DNA of 6,054 bases from JBNJGT01 sp051819765 (GTDB taxonomy: Archaea > Nanobdellota > Nanobdellia > Woesearchaeales > JACJVW01): assembly GCA_051819765.1 (NCBI GenBank), contig JBNJGT010000071.1:1-6054 (forward strand), written 5' to 3'. Below are positions 1 through 5,899 of this stretch, in pieces. How positions within the stretch are numbered: the stretch's first letter is position 1; each line of letters begins with the position of its first letter. The notes below the pieces were generated by a model. The model ran no database searches. It was given only the letters and a program-made list of their open reading frames with translations, and was not told where the DNA came from. Position numbers and translations under genes: made by a program.

Positions 1-1
1 C

Positions 2-1345
2 CTCATGTTCCATTCCATCTTTGACTTCATGCCAGTCATCTTCCAGATACTCTACAGTCTCATCTTCATCTTTGTCATCAGTTGGAAGGTTGGCCTGGTA
101 TTCATGGTCTTTATCCCAATCTTCCTTGTGTATACCCATAAGGTCGCCCTCCATCTGCAGCCTCTCAGAAAGACTTATCACCAGTATTTTGAGCAGGCCT
201 CGGGGAAACTGGGAGAGATGGTCATCAATGTGCGCACCGTAAAGGACTTCACCTGGGAGACTGCCGAGCGAAAACAGTTCGAGGACTACCTCAGGCAGTA
301 TCAGGAAAATATCCAGAAGCGGGTCCACTTCGAGGAGAAGCACTCCATGTACCGGGACATACTCATGCAGATCGGCCGGGTCCTGACCCTTGGATTCTCG
401 GTCTACCTGGTCTATACAGGCGAGATTACCGCAGGTAGCCTGGTCCTCATCGTGACCCTCAACGAGAAGGCAAGCGCCTCCATCAGCAGGATCGGTAAGA
501 CCTACAACTACGTGGGTGATTCCATCTCAGGCGTGCGACGCATACTGGACCTTATGGATAAGGAGCCCGAGGTAGAAGAGAAGAAGGATGCCACGCGATC
601 TAAGCTCAAGGGAGCGATCGAGTTCAAGCACGTGGACTTCTCATACGTGGGAGGCGAAAAGGTCCTCCAGGATATCAACCTGGACATTAGACCCAAGGAG
701 ACTGTGGCAATCGTTGGCCGCTCTGGGTGCGGCAAGAGCACCTTGATAAAGCTCCTCTACCGTCATTTTGATGTGCTTTCAGGACAGATTCTCCTGGATG
801 GGACTGACATCCGTGACTGCCGCTTCGACTCATTCAGGTCCCAGATGGCGATCGTATCCCAGGATGTAGAGCTTTTCAATGCGACAATCTATGAGAACAT
901 CACCTACGGGACAAGGAAACCAAAACGCGAGGATGTCATAAAGGCGGCGAAACTGGCCTACGCACACGATTTCATCGCCAACTTCACCAACGGATACGAG
1001 ACCATAGTCGGAGAGAAAGGCGTCAAACTCTCCGGCGGGCAAAAGCAACGCATCGGTATCGCGCGTGCGTTGCTTCGAAAACCCGCAATCCTTATCTTCG
1101 ATGAGGCAACCTCATCCCTTGACACCGAATCAGAACGGACCATCCAGAAAGCCATGCAAAAGCTCTTCAAGAAACAGACAATGATCGTGATAGCGCACCG
1201 CCTGTCAACCATTGAGAATGCTGATAAGATTGTCGTCTTGGAGGATGGCAGAATCACTGAACAGGGAAGCCACCAGGAGCTGATGCAAAAGGGTGGTATC
1301 TTCAGACGCATGCGAAAGCTCCAGGCGATGGGTGAGATCAGATGA
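2..1345 (+). CDS. ABC exporter half-transporter, membrane domain plus ATPase (5' end outside window)
   Basis: The frame is open at the left edge, so the start lies upstream; 446 residues are visible from the first Met at base 5. Type I ABC exporters of this kind act as membrane dimers that couple ATP hydrolysis to export of lipids, peptides or drugs. Numbering from that Met, four hydrophobic segments are visible (about 6-26, 28-46, 119-138, 141-158), fitting helices 3-6 of a six-helix half-transporter; about 140 N-terminal residues are missing compared with the usual ~580-600. The nucleotide-binding domain is complete: Walker A GRSGCGKST (238-246), Q-loop Gln286, signature LSGGQ (342-346), Walker B LIFDE (363-367) and switch His398 in AHRLST. 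All catalytic residues are present, so it should be active. Its TGA overlaps the next gene's ATG (ATGA), implying co-transcription. The substrate cannot be read from the sequence. Heavy use of GAG, ATC and CTC codons sets it apart from the AT-richer genes to the right. Confidence 0.95.
   Translation, partial: LMFHSIFDFMPVIFQILYSLIFIFVISWKVGLVFMVFIPIFLVYTHKVALHLQPLRKTYHQYFEQASGKLGEMVINVRTVKDFTWETAERKQFEDYLRQYQENIQKRVHFEEKHSMYRDILMQIGRVLTLGFSVYLVYTGEITAGSLVLIVTLNEKASASISRIGKTYNYVGDSISGVRRILDLMDKEPEVEEKKDATRSKLKGAIEFKHVDFSYVGGEKVLQDINLDIRPKETVAIVGRSGCGKSTLIKLLYRHFDVLSGQILLDGTDIRDCRFDSFRSQMAIVSQDVELFNATIYENITYGTRKPKREDVIKAAKLAYAHDFIANFTNGYETIVGEKGVKLSGGQKQRIGIARALLRKPAILIFDEATSSLDTESERTIQKAMQKLFKKQTMIVIAHRLSTIENADKIVVLEDGRITEQGSHQELMQKGGIFRRMRKLQAMGEIR
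1331..1335 (+). promoter_or_regulatory. Ribosome binding site for the GrpB-NUDIX gene
   Basis: GGTGA lies six bases before the ATG at 1342, inside the last codons of the ABC transporter gene, and continues as GGTGAGATC, close to the archaeal anti-Shine-Dalgarno complement GGTGATC. It supports the 1342 start and translation from the same mRNA as the transporter. Confidence 0.6.
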
Positions 1346-2184
1346 AGTATATCTATACAGAATATGACGCAAGCTACCCTGAATTGTTCAAGAAAGAGAA
1401 AGAAAACCTCCAGGCCAGACTCCCTGATATACCCATCGAGCATGTAGGGTCCACTGCCATACCTGGTCTTGGCGGCAAAGGCATCATCGACATCATGATT
1501 GGTTCACCTGATTTCCAAAGTGTGAAGCAGAGATTGATCGATGCAGGCTACGAGTTCCGTGAGCAGGCAAGCCATCCCGAACGACTATTTTTCAGGAAGG
1601 ATTATGGGAAGCAGCGATTTCACATACATCTCACTCCAAAGGACAGTCAGGATTGGAACGAAATCATCGTATTCCGGGATAGGGTCCGCAAGAACAAAGC
1701 CCTGCGTGATGAGTACGCACGCCTCAAGCAGGCAGCAGTGAAAGATGCCAGGGGAGACGGCGAACGTTACCGCAAGTATAAGCACCAGTTCATCCAGGAT
1801 GTTATCAGGCAGGGCCAGACCGCACGGGCACTCATCCTCAACAATGAAAACATTCTCCTCATCCACCGTTTCAAGAATGGTCGGGAATACTTTGCATTGC
1901 CAGGCGGACACATTGAGCCCGGTGAAACGCCTGAACAGGCAACCATCCGTGAAATCAAAGAAGAGGCCAATCTTGATATCGCAATCGACCGCAAACTATG
2001 GACCCTCAATCCCTTTGATGACTCAGAGCATCACTTCTATCTGGTTACCGATTTCACCGGAATTCCGCAACTGGGAGGACCGGAAAAAGAAAGGAACTCA
2101 GAACACAATGCGTATGCCCTCGAATGGCATTCACTCAATGAGATAGAAGGCCTAAACATCCTCCGGTTCTCAAGGAAAGACTGA
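1342..2184 (+). CDS. GrpB/UPF0157 nucleotidyltransferase-fold domain fused to NUDIX hydrolase domain
   Basis: The 280-residue protein has two domains. Residues ~1-155 match the GrpB/UPF0157 family, a nucleotidyltransferase-like fold of mostly unknown role: EHVGSTAIPGL at 33-43, KGIIDIMI at 46-53, FHIHL at 93-97, FRDRVR at 111-116 and a closing Tyr-Lys-rich helix ending FIQDVI. Residues ~160-280 form a NUDIX domain, a family that hydrolyses nucleoside diphosphates linked to another group. Its box runs from Gly189 through Glu195 to REIKEEANL at 203-211; the metal-binding glutamates are present, while the usual Gly near the end of the box is Asn210. The ATG overlaps the ABC transporter's stop and has a good ribosome site. 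The reading frame ends with FSRKD and TGA at 2182-2184, but the +2 frame immediately continues as LKERLMDAVEELKD to a TGA at 2211-2213, a much more typical NUDIX C-terminal helix; a missing C near 2161-2165 would restore NILPVLKERL. The true gene may therefore end at 2213. Substrate unknown. Confidence 0.9.
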   Translation: MKYIYTEYDASYPELFKKEKENLQARLPDIPIEHVGSTAIPGLGGKGIIDIMIGSPDFQSVKQRLIDAGYEFREQASHPERLFFRKDYGKQRFHIHLTPKDSQDWNEIIVFRDRVRKNKALRDEYARLKQAAVKDARGDGERYRKYKHQFIQDVIRQGQTARALILNNENILLIHRFKNGREYFALPGGHIEPGETPEQATIREIKEEANLDIAIDRKLWTLNPFDDSEHHFYLVTDFTGIPQLGGPEKERNSEHNAYALEWHSLNEIEGLNILRFSRKD

Positions 2185-2213
2185 TGGATGCGGTTGAGGA
2201 ACTGAAGGATTGA
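2161..2213 (+). other. Probable frameshifted C-terminus of the NUDIX domain
   Basis: Codons 2166-2213 in the next frame read VLKERLMDAVEELKD and end in TGA. This is an amphipathic helix of the sort that closes NUDIX proteins, whereas the annotated frame ends abruptly in RFSRKD. Adding one C to the CC at 2164 gives Asn-Ile-Leu-Pro followed directly by this helix, so a one-base loss is the simplest explanation. It could be a sequencing error or a real mutation. The catalytic NUDIX box lies upstream and is unaffected. Confidence 0.6.
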
Positions 2214-2284
2214 TAACACAAGTGTATGCGATTCTGATTCTTCTCCAAAGATAGCTGGGTCTTACTCATCTTGGTTGATCATAT

Positions 2285-2289
2285 AAAAA
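2285..2289 (-). terminator. Possible T-tract terminator for the purN operon
   Basis: On the minus strand, five Ts lie about 45 bases past the stop of the DUF2325-like gene. Archaeal transcription often ends at short T-tracts without a hairpin. This is weak evidence because the run is short. The same bases read on the plus strand as ATATAAAAAG, which also resembles a TATA box but has no convincing gene after it. The rest of the 120-base convergent gap (2214-2333) shows nothing further. Confidence 0.2.
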
Positions 2290-2333
2290 GGAAGCCCACT
2301 ATGCCCTTGTTGGAGAGTATGCAAGGCAGTGAT

Positions 2334-2645
2334 TCAAACATACCGATCAATGTATTGTCCGGTATACTTCAGATGCTGCACGATGTTAGCCGGCCCTGCA
2401 CCCCCAGGGACCAGCTTGTAGGGTACACCCTCGGATTCGCTGACCCTTTTGGCAAGATCACTGTGTTCATGTGAACAGCACCCAGAGATAATGACAGTGA
2501 GGTCAGATTTTCGCACGAGGCCAGGCATCTTTTTCAGGTCTTTTCGGTCCTTTACCTGATAGACTTCTCCAAAACCCAACTCCTTCAGTTTTCGGGAATA
2601 GTCTATGCGATGGATTCCGCCGACCACTGTGACTGTCTGTGCCAT
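2334..2645 (-). CDS. DUF2325-like small protein
   Basis: The protein has 103 residues. The frame is open further upstream, but the ATG at 2645 is preferred because it lies one base after the purN stop, has GGTGG just before it, and starts where the recognisable fold begins. Features typical of DUF2325 are a short Rossmann-like opening strand and glycine turn (VTVVGGIHRIDY, 5-16), a basic middle (KDRKDLKKM), a second hydrophobic strand VIISGCCSHEH (51-61) with the conserved Ser-His, then a helix of the SDLAKRVSE type, and VPYKLVPGGAG (74-84). No biochemical role is firmly established for this family; a nucleotide- or regulator-like binding function has only been guessed. The pair Cys56-Cys57 next to His59 and His61 could bind metal, which is inference. 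Its tight coupling to purN suggests a role tied to purine or one-carbon metabolism. Family assignment rests on pattern recognition. Confidence 0.75.
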   Translation of the reverse strand: MAQTVTVVGGIHRIDYSRKLKELGFGEVYQVKDRKDLKKMPGLVRKSDLTVIISGCCSHEHSDLAKRVSESEGVPYKLVPGGAGPANIVQHLKYTGQYIDRYV

Positions 2646-2646
2646 T

Positions 2647-3246
2647 TTACCACCGTAAGTATTTGATATCAATAAGTCCTCGGCGCACATGTTCAAGTGT
2701 TTGGTAATACAATCTGTGTTCGACCTCAAGCACGCGTGCCCCAAGGGTTTCAGCAGTATCATCTTTCTCTCTCGCAACCATCATCTGTGCAAGAATCGGC
2801 CCTTTATCATACTCTGCATTGACAAGGTGGACTGTGGCTCCACTCACCGAGTCATCTGACTCGATCACTGCTTGATGCACATGGTGGCCGTACATACCCT
2901 TGCCCCCATACTTCGGGAGCAGTGCTGGGTGGATATTGAACATCAGTGGGAAAGCCTCTATCACCGGTTCACTGACCGGCTTCATGTACCCCCCAAGGAC
3001 TACTGCATTCACATCATGCGTCTTGAGTGTATGGGTTAATGCGTCATCAAGATTATAGGTGTTTTTCGCATTCAGGCAGTAGTGAGGGATCTTCCTATTC
3101 CTTGCAAAGTCAAGCACCTTTGCTCCAGAATTATTGCTGATTACAACTTGCGCGGTTGCCTGTAAGTATCCTTCCTCTATCGCATCAACGATTGCGGCGA
3201 CATTACTCCCTGTACCCGATGCCAGAAATCCAAGCCTTAGTTCCAT
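2647..3246 (-). CDS. purN: Phosphoribosylglycinamide formyltransferase (GAR transformylase)
   Basis: The 199-residue protein is close to the ~200-212 usual for PurN. PurN transfers a formyl group from 10-formyltetrahydrofolate to glycinamide ribonucleotide, the third step of purine biosynthesis, in the cytoplasm. The phosphate-binding opening ASGTGSN is at 9-15, followed by VVISNNSGAKVLDFA (34-48). The catalytic triad known from the E. coli enzyme (Asn106, His108, Asp144) maps to Asn104 and His106 in NIHPALLPKYGG and to Asp147 in YDKGPILAQ. SGATVHLV (135-142) and the C-terminal VEHRLYYQTLE helix also fit the family. The start at 3246 sits where a leaderless transcript from the TATA box at 3268-3275 would begin. 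It is followed one base later by the DUF2325-like gene. No other purine gene is visible in the window. Using folate-dependent PurN rather than formate-dependent PurT implies a folate-type one-carbon pool, which is inference. Confidence 0.95.
   Translation of the reverse strand: MELRLGFLASGTGSNVAAIVDAIEEGYLQATAQVVISNNSGAKVLDFARNRKIPHYCLNAKNTYNLDDALTHTLKTHDVNAVVLGGYMKPVSEPVIEAFPLMFNIHPALLPKYGGKGMYGHHVHQAVIESDDSVSGATVHLVNAEYDKGPILAQMMVAREKDDTAETLGARVLEVEHRLYYQTLEHVRRGLIDIKYLRW
2650..2654 (-). promoter_or_regulatory. Ribosome binding site for the DUF2325-like gene
   Basis: GGTGG followed by TAAA precedes the minus-strand ATG at 2645 and overlaps the last codons of purN (TGG TAA). It favours 2645 over longer in-frame starts inside purN and implies translation by reinitiation or from an internal site on a shared mRNA. 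Confidence 0.55.
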
Positions 3247-3267
3247 ATAACTATTGGGCAGGCGGAA

Positions 3268-3275
3268 AATATAAA
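3268..3275 (-). promoter_or_regulatory. Archaeal TATA box for purN (leaderless)
   Basis: The minus strand reads TTTATATT, centred about 26 bases from the A of the purN ATG at 3246. In archaea transcription starts about 25-27 bases past the box centre, so the mRNA should begin at the start codon. No Shine-Dalgarno sequence precedes this ATG, which agrees with a leaderless message. Confidence 0.65.
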
Positions 3276-3287
3276 TGTATCGCCAGC

Positions 3288-3299
3288 TTTTTTAAATAC
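3288..3299 (+). promoter_or_regulatory. Archaeal TATA box for the 129-residue gene (leaderless)
   Basis: TTTTTTAAATAC is centred about 24-25 bases before the ATG at 3318, again predicting transcription from at or beside the start codon. It lies back to back with the purN TATA box, the two boxes only 12 bases apart in a 71-base divergent intergenic region, so both promoters may compete or be co-regulated. Confidence 0.6.
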
Positions 3300-3317
3300 G
3301 AGTGATTCTTCCTCCGT

Positions 3318-3707
3318 ATGGGTGTATTGGATATAGGGATAGCTGGACGACGAGTGCCGGCATATGATATTGCCACGCTCCTTGTCGGTTTCTACGCAGG
3401 CTACTGGGAGGCAAAAGGAGTGTATACCAGTGCAACCGAGGCAGCAAAATACCTCCCAACAGGTGGTGCCATGGCAATAAGTGCGACAAGGTCTCTCTAC
3501 ATAGGTGCAACGAACTGCTTGGTAAGATGGCTCGGGCAAGAGAGTAGAAAGCATGATGTGCATCCCCGATTCAGTAAAGCAGTGGACACTCTGGAGGATC
3601 ACCTCACTGAGAACAGCTTTAAGCCACTCGTTGCTGCCACAACCAGAACTATGGTGGAAACTTCGGTTGGATATGCAGCCGGGTATCTATATGCTTTATA
3701 CACTTAG
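3318..3707 (+). CDS. Unrecognised 129-residue protein, probably membrane-associated
   Basis: I do not recognise the family. The sequence is rich in Ala, Gly, Thr and Tyr with small-residue spacing such as GFYAGYW (24-30) and GYAAGYLYALY (118-128). Three moderately hydrophobic stretches (about 14-30, 46-71, 104-128) could form membrane or amphipathic helices. They are separated by a polar, charged loop (QESRKHDVHPRFSKAVDTLEDH, 74-95) that may be cytoplasmic. There is no signal-peptide pattern and no catalytic motif. The ATG is supported by a well-placed TATA box. The stop TAG overlaps the stop of the convergent 179-residue gene. The minus-strand frames over this region are less protein-like, and the promoter favours this strand. 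It is probably real; its function is unknown. Confidence 0.7.
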   Translation: MGVLDIGIAGRRVPAYDIATLLVGFYAGYWEAKGVYTSATEAAKYLPTGGAMAISATRSLYIGATNCLVRWLGQESRKHDVHPRFSKAVDTLEDHLTENSFKPLVAATTRTMVETSVGYAAGYLYALYT

Positions 3708-4243
3708 AATCTGAAGATGGAGGCTCTCTTGGGATCGGGAGCATAGCCCTTTTCATTCACTGTGACAAGCATCCGATGCCTCCCAGGCGTTTGGGAGTAG
3801 ACTGCCATATAATAATCGTTTGGCGCACCATTGATCTTTTCAGAGACTGCTGAACACTGTTCCAGCACAACGTCAGAAAGCTTCGGGCGGACAACATCAT
3901 CCAGTTCCACAACTTCCTCCGGGGAGAGCCTGTAGAAGTTCCGACTCAGTGTTACTCCCTTTCCCGGTCCTTTGACTACCAGGTCTTGGCGAGATACCCA
4001 GTGCTCAGATGCCTCCACATCACACATGAGATGATGCTGAACATAGGTCTCATGCTTATAAGTCATCGACCCTTCAAACCGATAACCAAGTGCCCCGTCT
4101 TGGTAAAGGCTCATCAACCTGAATTGTCCCCAGTTCTGGGGGTTGTCATATATCCCCTCATATAGCTCGATAAGCTTCTCCACGCTACCGGGAAGCTCCT
4201 CCCGAGAGATTGGCTTACGTCCACGCCGTATGCGACTAAACAT
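3704..4243 (-). CDS. Unrecognised 179-residue protein
   Basis: I do not recognise the family. The protein is soluble, with no signal peptide and no membrane segment. The first ~12 residues are strongly basic (MFSRIRRGRKPIS), followed by an acidic helix (ELPGSVEKLIELYEGIYDN, 16-34). The middle is rich in aromatics and alternating residues (FRLMSLYQDGALGYRF, 41-56; HETYVQHHLMCDVEA, 64-78), suggesting a beta-sheet core, and then come KGPGKGVTLSRNFYRLSPEE (91-110) and DYYMAVYSQTPGRHRMLVTV (143-162). These last strands look like a ligand- or nucleic-acid-binding beta domain, but that is only an impression. The start at 4243 has a TATA-like box at leaderless distance. It is divergent from the lysyl-tRNA-synthetase-like gene, with 141 bases between starts, which may hint at shared control. 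Confidence 0.75.
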   Translation of the reverse strand: MFSRIRRGRKPISREELPGSVEKLIELYEGIYDNPQNWGQFRLMSLYQDGALGYRFEGSMTYKHETYVQHHLMCDVEASEHWVSRQDLVVKGPGKGVTLSRNFYRLSPEEVVELDDVVRPKLSDVVLEQCSAVSEKINGAPNDYYMAVYSQTPGRHRMLVTVNEKGYAPDPKRASIFRF

Positions 4244-4263
4244 ACTCTTGGGAATGAGTATTA

Positions 4264-4271
4264 CTTTTTAT
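4264..4271 (-). promoter_or_regulatory. TATA-like box for the 179-residue gene (leaderless)
   Basis: The minus strand reads ATAAAAAG within ACATAAAAAGT, centred about 25 bases from the ATG at 4243. The predicted transcription start falls on or beside the start codon. It fits the TATA consensus less well than the other boxes here but agrees with them in position. Confidence 0.5.
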
Positions 4272-4336
4272 GTCTTACTCCTGATATTTGCGCAATTATT
4301 CAGTCTAACTGCTCAGTGGCATCAATCAAAGAAACC

Positions 4337-4344
4337 TTTATATA
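4337..4344 (+). promoter_or_regulatory. Archaeal TATA box and BRE for the lysyl-tRNA-synthetase-like gene
   Basis: TTTATATA is a near-ideal archaeal TATA box. Directly before it is the purine-rich CAAAGAAACC, which resembles the TFB recognition element. Its centre predicts transcription from about 4366-4368, giving a leader of roughly 18 bases to the ATG at 4385. That leader contains GGTTGGAG, a weak ribosome site close to the ATG. Confidence 0.7.
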
Positions 4345-4384
4345 ATCGTTCTGTTCCACCTCAATTCCACACGGGTTGGAGCCT

Positions 4385-5326
4385 ATGATAATACGGAATG
4401 ATCGCCTGAAGCTTTATGAGAAAAGCAGAAAGAATCTGAGTATGGGTATCACCTGTACCGGCGATTTGCATATTGGTTTCATGCTTACTGCGTGCAATGC
4501 TTTCAATTACCTGAATGAGAATAAATCAGCTTCACTTGATATAGTAGTGCATGACTTGTTTGGGGTTCAGATACCGTACAAAAGAGTTCTACACCCGTTC
4601 AAGTATGCGCCAGACAAGCATTCCTGCCATGAGTTTGCACGGGAACATACACTCTGGGAAGTGTCAGATTACGTATCTGAGATGATGCAAGCAAGTGACA
4701 GAGTTAGGTTCCATTACATGTCTGACATATTAAGTGATGATGCATTCCGGGAGAACCTAGCTGGCTATGTCTCAGAAAACGAAGCTGATCTTAGAACCCT
4801 GTACGGAATTCAAGGCACCAAAGAAATGCCCATTAAGCCAATATGCCCTGACTGCAATCGTTCTCAAGGGAAATGGGCGACCTATGAGGAGGGTTGGCTA
4901 CATGCCGAATGCGACGGCTATGAGTATTCAGTTGAACTCAAAGACCCAACTGTTGAGATTGAGCCAGATATCGCCTTATCCTCCTTACGGGATGTTCTTG
5001 ACAATAATGTTGTTCCTCACTCAGATGTGCATTTCCAAGGGGGAGATAAGATCAGAAAGCCTGTAATGGACATAGGTGTGAACCCTCTTCAACTGACTAA
5101 AAATGTAATAGAACTTTCAGGGCACACACCTCCGGATTTTTTCATAGGCGCCCAGGTGAGATATAAGCGTAAGTCCTTGTCAAAGTCTGTCACCTCTTTT
5201 TTCAAGTACAGTCAATTGAAGGAACTCCCAAACTGGCAGGATCGGATGTACGACTTTGCTGCAATGACTGAAGGTAAAGGAGTTGTAGAGTTAACGGATT
5301 ACTCCTTATTCAAAGAGATTCTCTAG
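4385..5326 (+). CDS. Stand-alone class I lysyl-tRNA synthetase-like catalytic domain (LysRS-I paralogue)
   Basis: The 313-residue protein resembles the catalytic half of archaeal class I lysyl-tRNA synthetase, which activates lysine with ATP and charges tRNA-Lys. Matching elements in order are GITCTGDLHIGF (21-32), equivalent to the HIGH-motif region; the segment after VVHDLFGVQIPYKR (54-67); KHSCHEFAREH (78-88), equivalent to the family's WGCHE region; CPDC plus a third Cys (154, 157, 176), a partial zinc site; SDVHFQGGDK (213-222) where the family has a VDFEP-GKDH stretch; and PPDFFIGAQVRYKRKSLSKS (249-268), equivalent to KMSKS. The family's RVDWP-type segment that lines the lysine pocket is replaced by EPDIALSSLRD, and GKDH by GGDK. 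Family members are ~500-530 residues; here the C-terminal anticodon-binding helical domain is absent. ATG 4385 is preferred to an in-frame TTG at 4376 because the predicted leader carries GGAG before it. It may attach lysine or another amino acid to a non-tRNA substrate, or be degenerate; this is inference. Confidence 0.7.
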   Translation: MIIRNDRLKLYEKSRKNLSMGITCTGDLHIGFMLTACNAFNYLNENKSASLDIVVHDLFGVQIPYKRVLHPFKYAPDKHSCHEFAREHTLWEVSDYVSEMMQASDRVRFHYMSDILSDDAFRENLAGYVSENEADLRTLYGIQGTKEMPIKPICPDCNRSQGKWATYEEGWLHAECDGYEYSVELKDPTVEIEPDIALSSLRDVLDNNVVPHSDVHFQGGDKIRKPVMDIGVNPLQLTKNVIELSGHTPPDFFIGAQVRYKRKSLSKSVTSFFKYSQLKELPNWQDRMYDFAAMTEGKGVVELTDYSLFKEIL

Positions 5327-5409
5327 AACCGCAAAATTGATTGGCTGTCGAGGACAATCAAAACTCTTGCAACCAAAAGATTGATCTAGATCTGGGCTTT
5401 GGCCAGAGA

Positions 5410-5895
5410 CTATGTCTCCAACCGCGGCTGTTCCATTGTTTCCCAGTACCAGTAGTTATATATTGCCTGCTGATGCGTCTTTATCAGCTTGAAGTGCCGC
5501 ATCTCCATGCGTGTTTTGGAGGAATTTTTTAAGTTTCTCGTCCTTCACTTTCTTGGACATGTTGGTGTAGAATTTGATACCCCTTCCTCCATCTCAAGAG
5601 CTGTATTGAATATCTCCAATGCTTTTGTCCTGTTGCCTCCTTCTTATAGTCCTCTTTCTTGAAATGCGGAACTTTCAATTGTTTCATCGGTTAGTTGCGT
5701 TCATTCTTGTCCAGATTTTCCTCGAGTGCCTGGAAGTAATCAAGATGATCAGTCTCCTTTTGGATTAGGAATTTCAACAAACCCTTTGAATTCGGATCTT
5801 TCACTTCAGTGAATCACGATAGAACTTCAATCCCTGCTCCTCGATTTCCTTGGCGGTCTCGATATGCGTATGCATTTTTTTTGGTAATCTTCAGT
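5410..5895 (-). pseudogene. Broken ferritin-like / rubrerythrin-type diiron protein gene
   Basis: On the minus strand, pieces in all three frames join into one ~160-residue four-helix diiron protein, the usual length for a rubrerythrin-like protein without rubredoxin domain. Such proteins commonly detoxify peroxide or handle iron. Helix 1 is ETAKEIEEQGLKFYRD (5860-5813); helix 2 has the ExxH motif in QKETDHLDYF; helix 3 is LEIFNTALEMEEG then IKFYTNMSKK; helix 4 has a second ExxH in MEMRHFKLIK, and the end reads AIYNYWYWETMEQPRLET with TAG at 5410-5412. The breaks are a start region reading ACTGAAG instead of ATGAAG near 5895, an extra A in the A-run at 5876-5882, frame changes near 5807, 5629, 5582 and 5515-5518, and an in-frame TAA at 5691-5693. 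A perfect GGGAGGTGA ribosome site and a TATA box still precede it. Real decay is likely, but clustered indels in runs could also be poor sequence near a contig end. Confidence 0.75.
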
Positions 5896-5899
5896 GGAA

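Noticed and set aside
2271..2474. Plus-strand frame with a TATA-like ATATAAAAAG in front
   Set aside because: Most of it is the complement of the DUF2325-like gene and the peptide has no recognisable features; the A-run is more likely a minus-strand T-tract.
2646..2777. Upstream extension of the DUF2325-like frame on the minus strand
   Set aside because: It overlaps the conserved end of purN, shows no family features, and the ATG at 2645 has its own ribosome site and operon-like spacing.
3237..3602. Minus-strand frames opposite the 129-residue gene
   Set aside because: They are rich in Cys, His and Tyr without protein-like patterning and run through the divergent promoter region; the plus-strand frame has the TATA box.
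4143..4388. Plus-strand frame with a hydrophobic stretch near 4254-4310
   Set aside because: Its first part is the complement of the better supported 179-residue gene and the rest is intergenic promoter DNA; it lacks a start signal and family similarity.
5341..5532. Plus-strand 63-codon frame after the LysRS-like gene
   Set aside because: It lies opposite the C-terminal part of the broken diiron gene and has no start signal; the minus-strand reading matches a known fold.
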